Below are positions 29,701 through 39,190 of a stretch of DNA of 64,000 bases, one piece after another. Within the stretch, counting starts at the first letter, position 1. Every line of letters starts with the position of its first letter. The DNA comes from Luteimonas galliterrae (GTDB lineage Bacteria; Pseudomonadota; Gammaproteobacteria; Xanthomonadales; Xanthomonadaceae), in NCBI RefSeq assembly GCF_023374055.1, contig NZ_JAMBEP010000001.1, positions 248,001-312,000 of the forward strand, given 5' to 3'. The notes under the pieces were generated by a model, which ran no database searches, was not told the DNA's origin, and saw nothing but the letters and a program-made list of their open reading frames with translations. A program made the translations under genes and the position numbers.

Positions 29701-29701
29701 A

Positions 29702-30199
29702 GTGAAAGCGCCGGCCATCGCCTTCGTAGGCCTCGGCGGCAATGTCGGCGACGTCGCCCGCACCCTGCGCGCAGCGCGCGACGATTTGAGCGCCCTGGCC
29801 GACACGCGGCTGCTGCGCATGTCGCGGCTGTACCGCACGCCGGCCTGGGGGAATCAGGATCAGCCGGATTTCGTCAACGCGGTGGCCATGCTGGAGACGC
29901 AGCTGGCGCCGCATGCGCTGCTGGAACATCTGTTGGCGATCGAGCGCATCCACGGCCGTTCGCGCTATGCCGATCTGCGTTGGGGCCCGCGGACATTGGA
30001 TCTGGATCTGCTGCTGTACGGCGATGCGGTGATCGCCCAGCCCGGTTTGCACGTGCCGCATCCGCAGTTGCATCTGCGCGCGTTCGCGTTGCAGCCGCTG
30101 CTCGAGATTGCGCCCGACGTCGCCATTCCTGGCATAGGCCGCGCGGATGCAGCGCTGGCCCAACTGTCGGACGAAGGCATCTCGGCCTTGGATCCTTGA
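29702..30199 (+). CDS. folK: 2-amino-4-hydroxy-6-hydroxymethyldihydropteridine pyrophosphokinase
   Basis: A 165-residue enzyme of folate synthesis that transfers pyrophosphate from ATP to 6-hydroxymethyl-dihydropterin. Seen are [36 protein letters not shown] and [15 protein letters not shown], with the two metal-binding Asp residues, and HPQLHLRAF near the end. The start is GTG at 29702, one base after the pcnB stop codon; a longer open frame upstream is just overlap with pcnB. Confidence 0.95.
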   Translation: MKAPAIAFVGLGGNVGDVARTLRAARDDLSALADTRLLRMSRLYRTPAWGNQDQPDFVNAVAMLETQLAPHALLEHLLAIERIHGRSRYADLRWGPRTLDLDLLLYGDAVIAQPGLHVPHPQLHLRAFALQPLLEIAPDVAIPGIGRADAALAQLSDEGISALDP

Positions 30200-30208
30200 C
30201 GCCAGGCT

Positions 30209-30300
30209 TTTTGTAGGAGCGGCTTCAGCCGCGAGCTCTTTGGAAGCTCTGCGCCGCTGTGGAGCAAAAAAACTCGCGGCTGAAGCCGCTTCTACAAAAA
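30209..30300. repeat. Family A inverted repeat, copy 6
   Basis: An inverted pair of GTAGGAGCGGCTTCAGCCGC units; the right arm has one change (GCTTCTAC). It lies between folK and panB. The rest of the gap shows no gene. Confidence 0.88.
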
Positions 30301-30395
30301 AGCAGGACGATGGAATCGATCATTCCAGCCTTCGCGGTGAGCGCCCCGCTCAAAGGCGCTATCCTTCCGCCGACTCACCGGATTCGGGATACGAC

Positions 30396-31208
30396 ATGGC
30401 CATCGCCGACGACAAACCCTGGACCATCCCCGATCTGGCAGCGGCCAAGCGGAACGGCGCCAAATTGGCCATGCTCACCGCCTACGACGCCGGCTTCGCG
30501 CGCACGCTCGACGCCAACGGCATCGACCTGGTGCTGGTGGGCGACTCGCTGGGCATGGTGATGCAGGGCCACGGTTCCACCTTGCCGGTAACGGTGGACG
30601 ACATCGTGTATCACACCGCCAACGTCGCGCGCGGCCTGTCGCGCGCGCTGCTGGTCGCCGATCTTCCGTTCCAGGCCGACGCGACGCCCGAACGCGCGCT
30701 CGACGCCGCCACGCGCCTGCTCCAGGCCGGCGCGCAGATGGTCAAGCTGGAAGGCGCGGGCCACAAGCTCGAGGTGATCCGTTTCCTGGTCGAACGCGAA
30801 ATCCCGGTCAGCGCGCACCTGGGTCTGACGCCGCAATCGGTGCTGCGCTTCGGCGGCTACAAGGTACAGGGCCGCGAGGAAGCGGCGGCGAAGAAGTTGC
30901 GCGAGGATGCGCTGGCGGTCGCCGAAGCGGGCGCGCAACTGTTGGTGCTGGAATGCGTGCCGTCGCCGCTGGCGGCCGCGATCACCCAGGCCGTGCCGAT
31001 CCCGACGATCGGCATCGGCGCCGGCCCGGATTGCGATGGCCAGGTGCTCGTGTTGCACGATTTCCTCGGCCTGGACAGCGGCCACCGCCGGCCGAGATTC
31101 GTCAAGGACTTCTTGACCGAAGGCGGTTCCGTCGCCGGCGCGGTGAAGGCTTACGTCGCCGCGGTGCGGGACGGAAGTTTTCCCGATGCCGAACACTCTT
31201 ACGCTTGA
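30396..31208 (+). CDS. panB: 3-methyl-2-oxobutanoate hydroxymethyltransferase
   Basis: A 270-residue TIM-barrel enzyme that makes ketopantoate from ketoisovalerate and methylene-tetrahydrofolate, the first step of pantothenate synthesis. Conserved blocks: [41 protein letters not shown] and [21 protein letters not shown] 30396 gives the normal length; the frame is open upstream through the repeat. The 3' end approaches panC closely. Confidence 0.96.
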   Translation: MAIADDKPWTIPDLAAAKRNGAKLAMLTAYDAGFARTLDANGIDLVLVGDSLGMVMQGHGSTLPVTVDDIVYHTANVARGLSRALLVADLPFQADATPERALDAATRLLQAGAQMVKLEGAGHKLEVIRFLVEREIPVSAHLGLTPQSVLRFGGYKVQGREEAAAKKLREDALAVAEAGAQLLVLECVPSPLAAAITQAVPIPTIGIGAGPDCDGQVLVLHDFLGLDSGHRRPRFVKDFLTEGGSVAGAVKAYVAAVRDGSFPDAEHSYA

Positions 31209-31230
31209 TGGCGAATGCTCCAAGGCACCC

Positions 31231-32088
31231 ATGATCGAGACCGTAAGCAGCTTGGACGCGTTACGCGCGCGCGTCGTCGAATGGAAACGCGCCGGCCTAA
31301 CCATCGGCTTCGTGCCGACCATGGGCAACCTGCATGCAGGCCATCATTCGCTGGCGAAGCTGGCGCGCGAGCACGCAGACCGGGTCGTCGCCAGTGTGTT
31401 CGTCAACCCGACCCAGTTCGGGCCGAACGAGGACTTCGCGCGCTATCCGCGCACGCCCGAAACCGATGCGGTCGGATTGCAAGCCAGCGGCTGCGATGCG
31501 CTGTGGCTGCCTTCGGTCGAGACGATGTATCCGTACGGCGCCGAGCACGCGGTCCGCATGCGCGTGCCGGGCGTCACCGACACGCTGGAAGGCGCGCATC
31601 GGCCCGGCCATTTCGACGGCGTAGCCACGGTGGTGGCGCGGCTGTTCAACCAGGTGCAGCCGGATGTCGCGGTGTTCGGGCGCAAGGACTACCAGCAGCT
31701 CGCGGTGATCCGCTACCTGGTGCGCGATCTCGCATTCCCGATCGAGATCGTTGCCGCCGAGACCAAGCGCGAAGCGGACGGGCTGGCGATGAGTTCGCGC
31801 AACCAATATCTGTCGGCGGAGGAGCGGCCGGTCGCGGCGCTGATCCATCGAACGCTGCTGGCGATGCGCGACGGCATCGTTGCCGGCGAATCGCGCGCGG
31901 CGGTCGAGCGGAATGCCGCCTCGCATCTGCGCGATGCCGGGTTCGATGTGGATTATGCGGTGGTACGGACGCCGGAACTGGCCGAGCCGGAAGAAGCGTC
32001 GCCGCCTGGTTCGCGGGTGGCTTTGATCGCGGCAAGATTGGGCAGAACCAGGCTCATCGACAATATGGAATTCGACGCAAGCGCATAG
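31231..32088 (+). CDS. panC: Pantothenate synthetase
   Basis: A 285-residue adenylate-forming ligase that joins pantoate and beta-alanine. The HIGH-like motif is FVPTMGNLHAGHHSL and the KMSKS-like motif MSSRNQYLS; GRKDYQQLAV is also conserved. ATG 31231 is the best start: an earlier ATG (31186) would overlap panB and add 15 residues with no family resemblance. It is part of the pantothenate block; panD follows after a repeat-filled gap. Confidence 0.95.
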   Translation: MIETVSSLDALRARVVEWKRAGLTIGFVPTMGNLHAGHHSLAKLAREHADRVVASVFVNPTQFGPNEDFARYPRTPETDAVGLQASGCDALWLPSVETMYPYGAEHAVRMRVPGVTDTLEGAHRPGHFDGVATVVARLFNQVQPDVAVFGRKDYQQLAVIRYLVRDLAFPIEIVAAETKREADGLAMSSRNQYLSAEERPVAALIHRTLLAMRDGIVAGESRAAVERNAASHLRDAGFDVDYAVVRTPELAEPEEASPPGSRVALIAARLGRTRLIDNMEFDASA

Positions 32089-32091
32089 TTT

Positions 32092-32251
32092 TTTCCTCCC
32101 CCTCGCGGGGGAGGATGCCCGCAGGGCAGGAGAGGGCGCGAGCGTAGTGGAGCGTGCTTTTGCATTCACCGAGAGATGGCGCGAAAGGCCGGGCCCTCTC
32201 CCTGGCCCTTCGGGCCTGTTCCTCTCCCATAAAGGGAGAGGGGAAAGCCGT
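32092..32251. repeat. Family D repeats between panC and panD
   Basis: CCTCCCCCTCGCGGGGGAGG opens the segment and CCCTCTCCCTGGCCCTTCGG with its partner GGGAGAGG closes it. The right part (32195-32251) closely matches 5077-5137. The 288-base gap otherwise holds the panD promoter. Confidence 0.8.
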
Positions 32252-32302
32252 GCTGAAGCCCGCTGGATCGCGGTTTCCCACTGAACAGCCGCCAACGCTT
32301 TG

Positions 32303-32330
32303 TTGCAGTGCGGAAAATCGTCCCTATACT
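32303..32330 (+). promoter_or_regulatory. Candidate panD promoter
   Basis: TTGCAG and TATACT with 16 bases between. It lies just after the repeat segment, 47 bases ahead of the panD ATG, and would let panD-pgi be expressed apart from panBC. Confidence 0.5.
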
Positions 32331-32376
32331 CCGCCCATTGGGCTGCCTGCCCCTCTGTCTCCGGCCGAGCCACGCC

Positions 32377-32757
32377 ATGCAACTGACCCTGCTGAAAGCC
32401 AAGATCCACCGCGCCACCGTCACCCACGCCGAGTTGCATTACGAAGGCTCGTGCGCCATCGACGGCCGCCTGCTCGACATCGCGGGCATCCGCGAATACG
32501 AGCGTGTGGAGATCTACAACATCAACAACGGCGAACGCTTCGCGACCTACGCGATCCGCGGCGAAGAAGGCAGCGGCATGATCTCGGTCAACGGCGCCGC
32601 CGCGCACAAGGCGCGCCCCGGCGATCTGGTGATCATCTGCGCCTATGGCGCCTGCGACGAAGCCGAGGCGGCCAAGTTCAAGCCGACCCTGGTCTACGTC
32701 GACCGCGACAACCGGTTGACGCACACCAACACCTCCATCCCGGCCCAGGCGGCCTGA
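32377..32757 (+). CDS. panD: Aspartate 1-decarboxylase proenzyme
   Basis: A 126-residue proenzyme that makes beta-alanine from aspartate. It cleaves itself between Gly and Ser in HYEGSCAID to form the pyruvoyl cofactor. Other conserved blocks are [28 protein letters not shown] and [19 protein letters not shown] 32377 fits the family start; an upstream extension is not supported. Confidence 0.97.
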   Translation: MQLTLLKAKIHRATVTHAELHYEGSCAIDGRLLDIAGIREYERVEIYNINNGERFATYAIRGEEGSGMISVNGAAAHKARPGDLVIICAYGACDEAEAAKFKPTLVYVDRDNRLTHTNTSIPAQAA

Positions 32758-32760
32758 GGC

Positions 32761-34263
32761 GTGGCCGGCGGCGCGTTCGATGGTCTGCGTGCGCATGCGG
32801 CGCGGCTGAGCGGGACGCCGCTGCGGAAACTGATCGAAACCGATCCGGCGCGCGCCTGCGATTTCGCCTTGCGGGTGGGCCCGCTGTACGCCAATTTCGC
32901 GCGGCAGCGCTACGACCGCGCTGCGCTGGACGAACTGTTCGCGCTCGCCGAAGCGGCCGACCTGCCGGGAGCGATGCGCAAGCTGCTGGACGGTGCGCCG
33001 GTCAACGCCACCGAAGGCCGCGCTGCGCTGCATACCGCTTTGCGCAGCGACCTCTCGCGACAGGCCGCCGCGCGCGACGCGTATGTCGAAGCATCGGAGG
33101 TGCGCGTCCGGATGCGGCGGATGATCGAGGCGCTGGAAGCGTCCGAGATCACCGACATCGTCAGCGTCGGCATCGGCGGTTCCGATCTCGGCCCGCGGCT
33201 GGTGGTCGATGCGTTGTCGGGCGCGGCGCGCAGGCGTTTCCGCGTCCACTTCCTGTCCAATGTCGACGGCAGCGCCGCGCAACGCGCATTGGCCGGCCTG
33301 GACCCCAAGCGCACCGCCGCGATCCTGATCTCCAAGACCTTCGGCACCCAGGAAACCCTGCTCAACGGCCGCATCGTGCGCGACTGGCTGGGCGACGACG
33401 CGCGCGTCTATGCGGTCAGCGCCAACGTGCAGCGCGCCGGCGATTTCGGCATCGCGCCGGAGCGGATCCTGCCGATGTGGGATTGGGTCGGCGGCCGTTA
33501 CTCGCTGTGGTCGGCGGTGGGCTTCCCGATCGCGTTGGCGATCGGCATGGACGCGTTCGAAAACCTGCTCGCCGGCGCGGCGGAGATGGACGGGCACGCG
33601 CAGGCCGCCCCATTGCAGCAGAACCTGCCCGCGAGGCACGCGCTCACCGCGGTGTGGAACCGCAATGCGCTCGGCGCGGCGACGCAGGCGGTGCTGCCTT
33701 ACGACGAGCGCTTGAAGCTGTTGCCGAATTATCTGCAGCAACTGGTCATGGAGAGCCTGGGCAAGAGCGCGCGGCTGGATGGCGCGGCTTTGCGCGAGCA
33801 GACCGTGCCGGTCTGGTGGGGCGGGGCGGGCACCGACACCCAGCACAGCTTTTTCCAGGCGCTGCACCAAGGCACGCAGGTGGTGCCGGCCGATTTCATC
33901 GGCGTCGTGCATGGCGACGATCCCTACGCCGAGAACCGCAAGGCCCTGCTGGCCAATCTGCTGGCGCAGACCGAAGCCCTGGCGAACGGCTCGACCAGCG
34001 ACGACCCGCACCGCGCCTACGCCGGCAACCGCCCGAGCACGCTGATCCTGCTCGATGCGCTGACGCCGCAGTCGCTGGGCATGCTGATCGCCATGTACGA
34101 GCACAGCGTGTACTTGCAGGCGGTGTTGTGGGGCATCAATGCCTTCGACCAGTTCGGCGTGGAGCTCGGCAAGCAGGTCGCCAGCCGCTTGTTGCCCGCC
34201 TTGAATGGCGATTCCGAGGCGGACGATCCTGTCACTCGCGAATTGCTCGCCCGACTGCGCTGA
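32761..34263 (+). CDS. pgi: Glucose-6-phosphate isomerase
   Basis: A 500-residue enzyme that interconverts glucose-6-phosphate and fructose-6-phosphate. Seen are [53 protein letters not shown] and the catalytic-site block [15 protein letters not shown]. The start is GTG at 32761, three bases after the panD stop codon, so pgi is probably co-transcribed with panD. It is a little shorter than the E. coli enzyme (549), as in related species. Confidence 0.96.
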   Translation: MAGGAFDGLRAHAARLSGTPLRKLIETDPARACDFALRVGPLYANFARQRYDRAALDELFALAEAADLPGAMRKLLDGAPVNATEGRAALHTALRSDLSRQAAARDAYVEASEVRVRMRRMIEALEASEITDIVSVGIGGSDLGPRLVVDALSGAARRRFRVHFLSNVDGSAAQRALAGLDPKRTAAILISKTFGTQETLLNGRIVRDWLGDDARVYAVSANVQRAGDFGIAPERILPMWDWVGGRYSLWSAVGFPIALAIGMDAFENLLAGAAEMDGHAQAAPLQQNLPARHALTAVWNRNALGAATQAVLPYDERLKLLPNYLQQLVMESLGKSARLDGAALREQTVPVWWGGAGTDTQHSFFQALHQGTQVVPADFIGVVHGDDPYAENRKALLANLLAQTEALANGSTSDDPHRAYAGNRPSTLILLDALTPQSLGMLIAMYEHSVYLQAVLWGINAFDQFGVELGKQVASRLLPALNGDSEADDPVTRELLARLR

Positions 34264-34270
34264 TCCGATT

Positions 34271-34347
34271 TTCGTAGGTGCGAATTTATTGGCACGCTTT
34301 TGCTTTAAGTTGCCCAAAAAAGCGCGCGAATAAATTCGCACCTACAA
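34271..34347. repeat. Family B inverted repeat (A+T-rich variant)
   Basis: CGTAGGTGCGAATTTATTGG and CGAATAAATTCGCACCTAC form an inverted pair around a unique loop. The plan resembles family A (GTAGGAGCGG) but the sequence is distinct. It lies between pgi and queG, which converge. Confidence 0.85.
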
Positions 34348-34385
34348 ATAGATCGGCGCCCCGCAAACTCGTGATGGGTTCGCGA

Positions 34386-35453
34386 TTACGAATGATGGCG
34401 TCGCAGCGCCCAGGCGACATGCTCGCGCACGACGGCACTGCCGTCGTTTGCGCGAGATTGCAGTGCCAACAACACTTCCGGCGTCGTCGGCGCATTGCCC
34501 AAGGCGACAGCGATATTGCGCAGCCAGCGCTCATGCCCGCTGCGGCGGATCGCCGAGCCTTCGGTGCGGCGCAGGAATTCGTCCTCCTCCCACGCGAACA
34601 GCTGCGCCAGCGAGGCGCGGTCCAAATCGTTGCGCGCGCGGAAATCCGGCTCGTCGGTGCGCTTGGCGAACTTGTTCCAGGGGCATGCCAGCTGGCAGTC
34701 GTCGCAGCCGAAGATGCGGTTGCCGATCAGCGGGCGCAGCTCCTCGGGAATGGCGCCTTCGTGCTCGATGGTGAGATAGGCGATGCAACGCCGCGCATCG
34801 AGCTTGTGCGGCGCCACGATCGCCTGCGTCGGGCAGATGTCGATGCAGCGCACGCAACTGCCGCAATGCGCGCTGGCTGGCGGATCGGCCGGCAGCGGCA
34901 GGTCGACGTAGATCTCGCCGAGGAAGAACCAGGAGCCGCCGTCCTTGTCGATCAGGCAGGTGTGCTTGCCGATCCAGCCCAGACCCGCGTTGCGCGCCAG
35001 CGCGCGTTCCAGCACCGGCGCGGAATCGACGAACACGCGGTGGCCAAACGGGCCGACTTCGTCGGCGATGCGGTCGGCCAGTTGCTGCAGCCGCTGCCGC
35101 ATCAGCTTGTGGTAATCGCGACCCAGCGCATAACGCGCCACGTAGGCGCGTTCGCCGTCGGCGATGTTCGCCCAGGCCGCATCGTCGTCGCCGCGGCCGT
35201 AGTCCAAGCCCACCGATACCACGCGCAGCGTGCCCGGAATCAGCTCGCCGGGCCGCGAACGCTTGTCGCCGTGGCGCGCCATCCAGTCCATCGAACCGTA
35301 CAGGCCCTGCGCCAGCCATTCGCGCAGGTAGGCCTCGTCCGCGCCCAGGTCGATGCCGCTGATCCCGCAGCGCTGGAAGCCGAGTTCGCGCGATAGGCGC
35401 TTGATGCGCTGCGCGAGTTCGCGATAGTCGGGTTTGGCGGCCGGGGTTTCCAC
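34386..35453 (-). CDS. queG: Epoxyqueuosine reductase
   Basis: A 355-residue cobalamin-dependent iron-sulfur enzyme for the last step of queuosine synthesis in tRNA. The N-terminal cobalamin-binding region is followed by the cluster motifs CGSCVRCIDICPTQAI and CDDCQLACPWN, then helical repeats. The start is uncertain; GTG 35453 gives a normal length, while a longer open frame upstream overlaps the divergent nnrE. Equivalent to E. coli yjeS, it faces nnrE (yjeF) in the same conserved neighbourhood. Confidence 0.92.
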   Translation of the reverse strand: METPAAKPDYRELAQRIKRLSRELGFQRCGISGIDLGADEAYLREWLAQGLYGSMDWMARHGDKRSRPGELIPGTLRVVSVGLDYGRGDDDAAWANIADGERAYVARYALGRDYHKLMRQRLQQLADRIADEVGPFGHRVFVDSAPVLERALARNAGLGWIGKHTCLIDKDGGSWFFLGEIYVDLPLPADPPASAHCGSCVRCIDICPTQAIVAPHKLDARRCIAYLTIEHEGAIPEELRPLIGNRIFGCDDCQLACPWNKFAKRTDEPDFRARNDLDRASLAQLFAWEEDEFLRRTEGSAIRRSGHERWLRNIAVALGNAPTTPEVLLALQSRANDGSAVVREHVAWALRRHHS

Positions 35454-35476
35454 GGTGCCAAGTATAGAATCAGGCC

Positions 35477-36949
35477 ATGAATACGGGCCTGGCGCTTTAC
35501 GGCATCGATGGCGTTCGCAAGATCGAGGCGCAGGCCACCGCCGCGCTCGGCGACGATGGTTTCGCCCTGATGGCGCGCGCCGGCGAAGCGGCCTGGCGCT
35601 ATCTGCTGCGGCATTGGCCGCAGGCGCAGCGGATCGTGGTGGCGTGCGGACCCGGCAACAACGGCGGCGACGGTTACGTGCTAGCGCGCCACGCGCTGGC
35701 GTCCGGGCGCGCAGTGCGCGTCGTGCGCGCGCGCGGGCACGCTCCGCGCAGCGAGCTGTGCCGGCGCGCGAGCGCCGAATTCGCAGCGGCCGGCGGAAAC
35801 GTCGAAATCTTCGAGCATGCGATCGGTCCCGCGGATGCGGTCGTCGACGCGATCTTCGGCATCGGCTTCTCGCGAGAGCCGGATGCGGAAACCGCGGCGC
35901 TGATCGCCGCCATCGGCCGCACGGGCGCATCGGTACTGTCGCTCGACGTCCCCAGCGGCGTCGATGCGGACCGCGGCGCAACGCCGGGCGCGGCGATCGT
36001 CGCTGCGCGCACGCTGCAATTCATGGCGGCGCATGCCGGCCTGTACACCGGCGATGCGCTCGATCACGCCGGCGTCGCCGATCTCGACGGGCTCGGCGTG
36101 GAGGCCGCCGCATTCGCCGGCGTCGGCGAGATGGCGCGGCTGGCGGTGCGTAGCGATCTATCGCGATGGCTGAAACCGCGCCCACGCAACAGCCACAAGG
36201 GCGGCAACGGCCATGTGCTGTGCGTCGGCGGCGACGAAGGCATGGGCGGTGCGATCGCGTTGTGCGCGGAAGCGGCCCTGCGTTGCGGTGCGGGGTTGGT
36301 CAGCGTGGCGTCGCGCGCGTCGCACGCAAGCGCGATGCTCGCGCGGAGGCCTGAAATCATGGCCCGCGGCGTGCAGACGAGAGACGATTTGCGCACGCTG
36401 ATCGAACGCGCCGACGTGATCGCGCTGGGTCCGGGATTGGGCAAGCAAACATGGGGCCGGGACCTGTTCGGTGCCGCGCTCGACAGCGGGAAACCCTGCG
36501 TGATCGACGCCGACGCGCTCAACCTGCTGGCCGCGGCGCCGCGCGCATCGGCGCAGGCCGTGCTCACGCCGCATCCGGGCGAAGCGGCGCGCTTGTTGGC
36601 GAGCGACACCTCCGCAGTCCAACGCGACCGTTACGGCGCGGCGCGCGAACTCGCGCAAAAATACGGTTGTCCCGTGGTGCTCAAAGGCGCGGGAAGCATC
36701 GTCGCCGCGTCGCACGCAACGCCTCGCGTGATCGGCGCAGGCAATCCTGGCATGGCCTCGGGTGGCATGGGCGACGTGCTGACCGGCGCGATCGCCGCCT
36801 TGCTCGCGCAAGGCTTGCCGGCATTCGACGCCGCCGTTTGCGGCGCGCTGCTGCATGCCAGCGCCGGCGACGACGCGGCGCGCGAAGGCGAACGCGGTTT
36901 GCTGGCTTCCGATCTGCTGCCCGCTTTGCGTAAGCTGGCCAACCCGTAA
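35477..36949 (+). CDS. nnrE: Bifunctional NAD(P)H-hydrate epimerase/dehydratase
   Basis: A 490-residue repair enzyme for damaged NADH and NADPH. The N-terminal epimerase half (YjeF_N) shows VVACGPGNNGGDGYVLARHA and DAIFGIGFSRE. The C-terminal ADP-dependent dehydratase half shows GGDEGMGGAIALCAEAALR and the active-site GNPGMASGGMGDVLTG. Start ATG at 35477. It begins the queG-facing run nnrE-tsaE-amidase-mutL, the same order as yjeF-tsaE-amiB-mutL in E. coli. tsaE starts 13 bases after its stop codon. Confidence 0.96.
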   Translation: MNTGLALYGIDGVRKIEAQATAALGDDGFALMARAGEAAWRYLLRHWPQAQRIVVACGPGNNGGDGYVLARHALASGRAVRVVRARGHAPRSELCRRASAEFAAAGGNVEIFEHAIGPADAVVDAIFGIGFSREPDAETAALIAAIGRTGASVLSLDVPSGVDADRGATPGAAIVAARTLQFMAAHAGLYTGDALDHAGVADLDGLGVEAAAFAGVGEMARLAVRSDLSRWLKPRPRNSHKGGNGHVLCVGGDEGMGGAIALCAEAALRCGAGLVSVASRASHASAMLARRPEIMARGVQTRDDLRTLIERADVIALGPGLGKQTWGRDLFGAALDSGKPCVIDADALNLLAAAPRASAQAVLTPHPGEAARLLASDTSAVQRDRYGAARELAQKYGCPVVLKGAGSIVAASHATPRVIGAGNPGMASGGMGDVLTGAIAALLAQGLPAFDAAVCGALLHASAGDDAAREGERGLLASDLLPALRKLANP

Positions 36950-36962
36950 GCGCCCGCAGCGG

Positions 36963-37445
36963 ATGAAACTCTACCTGGCCGACACACCAGCGACCGAACA
37001 GTTGGGCCGCGCGATGTCCGCGACGCGGCCGGCCAGCGCCGTCGTTTATTTGCATGGCGATCTGGGCGCGGGCAAATCAACGCTGGCGCGCGCGATGCTG
37101 CGCGCGCTGGGCGTGACCGGTGCGATCCGTAGCCCCACTTACACCTTGGTCGAGCGTTATCCGCTGGTCGACGGCGGCGAAGCGCTGCACCTGGACCTCT
37201 ATCGCATCGCCGACGCCGGCGAACTGGAATTCCTGGGCCTGGCTGGTACCGAAGCGGCCTTGTGGCTGGTGGAATGGCCCGAACGTGGCGGCGCAGGCCT
37301 GCCCAAAGCCGATCTGCACGTCGATCTGGCCCTGGAATCGACCGGGCGGGGCGCCCGTTTGGTGGCCCAGACCGGGGTCGGTGAAGCCTGGCTGGAAGAC
37401 TTGGGGCGTATACCGGAGTTGCGGGCCATACTTGCCGCAAGCTGA
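36963..37445 (+). CDS. tsaE: tRNA threonylcarbamoyladenosine synthesis ATPase TsaE
   Basis: A 160-residue P-loop ATPase that works with TsaB and TsaD to make the t6A modification at position 37 of ANN-decoding tRNAs. The Walker A is LHGDLGAGKSTLAR; other blocks are IRSPTYTLVERYPL, LDLYRIADAGELE and WPERGG. ATG 36963 gives the conserved start MKLYLADTPATEQLG. It is in operon with nnrE. Confidence 0.95.
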   Translation: MKLYLADTPATEQLGRAMSATRPASAVVYLHGDLGAGKSTLARAMLRALGVTGAIRSPTYTLVERYPLVDGGEALHLDLYRIADAGELEFLGLAGTEAALWLVEWPERGGAGLPKADLHVDLALESTGRGARLVAQTGVGEAWLEDLGRIPELRAILAAS

Positions 37446-37522
37446 CAGGAAGTTAAGCCAGGTGTCGGATTAATAAGGAAAAACCTATTGCATTCCGCGG
37501 CGCTTGGTGCTTGAATCCGGCC

Positions 37523-39025
37523 ATGCGAGTCAGGGGAATCACCTTGCAACAAGTCCTTCTCGGCGCGGCGTTACTCGCCGCGCTGTGCTGGAACTTGGCT
37601 CACGCTAGCGAAATCAAAGACTTACAGCTGGATACCGGTGCCACGGGCACGCGCGCCGAGATCGGGCTGGCGGGCCAGGTCGACTACAAGGTGATCTCGC
37701 TTTCCGGCCCCGACCGGCTGGTGCTGGACCTGTCCGATGCCGAGCTGGCCCGCGGTTTCCGCGCGCCGGCAGCCGTCGGCATCGTCAAGGCCATTCGTAC
37801 CGGGCATCCGGAACCGGGCATCACCCGCATCGTGTTCGACCTGGCCGCGCCGGTCGTCGCGTTGAAACCGCGGCTGGAGCCTTCCGGCAGCGGCACCCGG
37901 CTGGTGCTGGAATGGCCTGGGGACAATGCGGACGAACCGTCTGCCGTAGCGGCGTCATCGGAATTGGATAAGGCCTTGCAGGCACCAGCGACGCCGCCTG
38001 CAGCGAATGAACCGGAAGTCGATCCGTCCGCGGCCTCCGCCGCCGCGACGGCACGCTTGATCGCCAACATGTCCGCTGCGCAGCCGCAGGCGTCGGCGCC
38101 GCAGAATCCGCCACCGGCGGCTTCTGCCGGCACTACCGTGGCCACCGGCGTGCCGACCCGCATCGCCACCGGCGTGCCGGCCACGATGCCGAACGCAGCG
38201 CAAGCCGATGCCGAGTCGCCGGCGCCTACCCAGCCAGTGCCGGGCAAGACCCTGCAGCAGGTGATGCGCGGACGCGGCATGCGGCCGCTGGTCGTGGCCA
38301 TCGATCCAGGCCACGGCGGCCAGGATCCGGGCGCGATCGGCATGAACGGCAAGCGCGAGAAGGACGTGACCCTGGCGATCGGCCGCGAACTGGCGCGCCA
38401 GATCAATGCCACGCCCGGGCTCAAGGCCTACATGACCCGCGACAGCGACGTTTTCATTCCCTTGAACCGGCGCGCGCAGCTGGCGCGCGGCGCGAAGGCC
38501 GACATCTTCGTTTCGATCCACGCCGATGCCGCCGAAAATCGCAGCGCCGCCGGCGCATCGGTGTATGTGCTGTCGCTGAAAGGCGCATCGTCGCAGCGCG
38601 CGCGCTGGCTGGCGGACAAGGAAAACGCGTCCGACCTGATCGGCGGCGTCAGCCTGCAGAAAGGCAACGTGCTGGCCAACGTGCTGCTCGACCTGACCCA
38701 GAGCGGCCACATGAAGGCGTCGGAAGACGCGGCCGGACACGTGCTGGACAGCCTCGGCCGGGTCGGCAGCGCGCGGCGCGTCGAGCGCGCCAACTTCGCC
38801 GTGCTGCGCACTTCGGACATGCCGGCGATGCTGGTCGAGACCGCCTACATCTCCAATCCGCAGGAAGAACGCCTGCTCACTGATCCGGCCCACCAGCGCA
38901 AGGTGGCGGCCGCGGTGCTGGACGGCATCAACCAATATTTCACCCGGCAACCGCCGCCCGGCACGCTGTACGCCGCGCGTGCGGCTTCGTCGGGCGGCGG
39001 CGCAGTCGGCGGCGGCAGTCCCTGA
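37523..39025 (+). CDS. N-acetylmuramoyl-L-alanine amidase with AMIN domain (AmiB/AmiC type)
   Basis: A 500-residue periplasmic amidase that splits septal peptidoglycan during daughter-cell separation. A signal peptide (cleavage near AHAS) precedes an AMIN domain (about residues 30-135, beta-rich, localising to septa), an Ala/Pro linker of about 110 residues, and an Amidase_3 zinc domain: VAIDPGHGGQDPGAIG, VSIHADAAENR, VETAYISNPQEE. There is no LysM domain at the C-terminus. Position between tsaE and mutL corresponds to E. coli amiB. ATG 37523 is chosen over TTG 37511. Confidence 0.93.
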   Translation: MRVRGITLQQVLLGAALLAALCWNLAHASEIKDLQLDTGATGTRAEIGLAGQVDYKVISLSGPDRLVLDLSDAELARGFRAPAAVGIVKAIRTGHPEPGITRIVFDLAAPVVALKPRLEPSGSGTRLVLEWPGDNADEPSAVAASSELDKALQAPATPPAANEPEVDPSAASAAATARLIANMSAAQPQASAPQNPPPAASAGTTVATGVPTRIATGVPATMPNAAQADAESPAPTQPVPGKTLQQVMRGRGMRPLVVAIDPGHGGQDPGAIGMNGKREKDVTLAIGRELARQINATPGLKAYMTRDSDVFIPLNRRAQLARGAKADIFVSIHADAAENRSAAGASVYVLSLKGASSQRARWLADKENASDLIGGVSLQKGNVLANVLLDLTQSGHMKASEDAAGHVLDSLGRVGSARRVERANFAVLRTSDMPAMLVETAYISNPQEERLLTDPAHQRKVAAAVLDGINQYFTRQPPPGTLYAARAASSGGGAVGGGSP

Positions 39026-39040
39026 CCGGCTCGTGTTATG

Positions 39041-39140
39041 GAGCGGCTCTTGTGGGAGCGGCTTTAGCCGCGAGCTCTTAATTTTCGCTGCCGCCTCAAA
39101 AGCTCGCGGCTAAAGCCGCTCCCACAAGAGCTGCTCCCAC
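39041..39140. repeat. Family A inverted repeat, copy 7, with flanking extra units
   Basis: An inverted GGGAGCGGCTTTAGCCGCGA pair (39052-39127) is flanked by further partial units (GAGCGGCTCTTGTGGG at the left, CCCACAAGAGCTGCTCCC at the right). It lies between the amidase gene and mutL. Confidence 0.87.
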
Positions 39141-39190
39141 GAGAGCAGGGCAGTTATCATCAGCGCTGATCCTTGCCGACGTCGCCGCCC

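Noticed and set aside
31297-34341. A 1014-codon antisense frame across panC, panD and pgi
   Set aside because: The three plus-strand genes have full family motifs; the antisense product has low-complexity Arg/Gln/Ala sequence.
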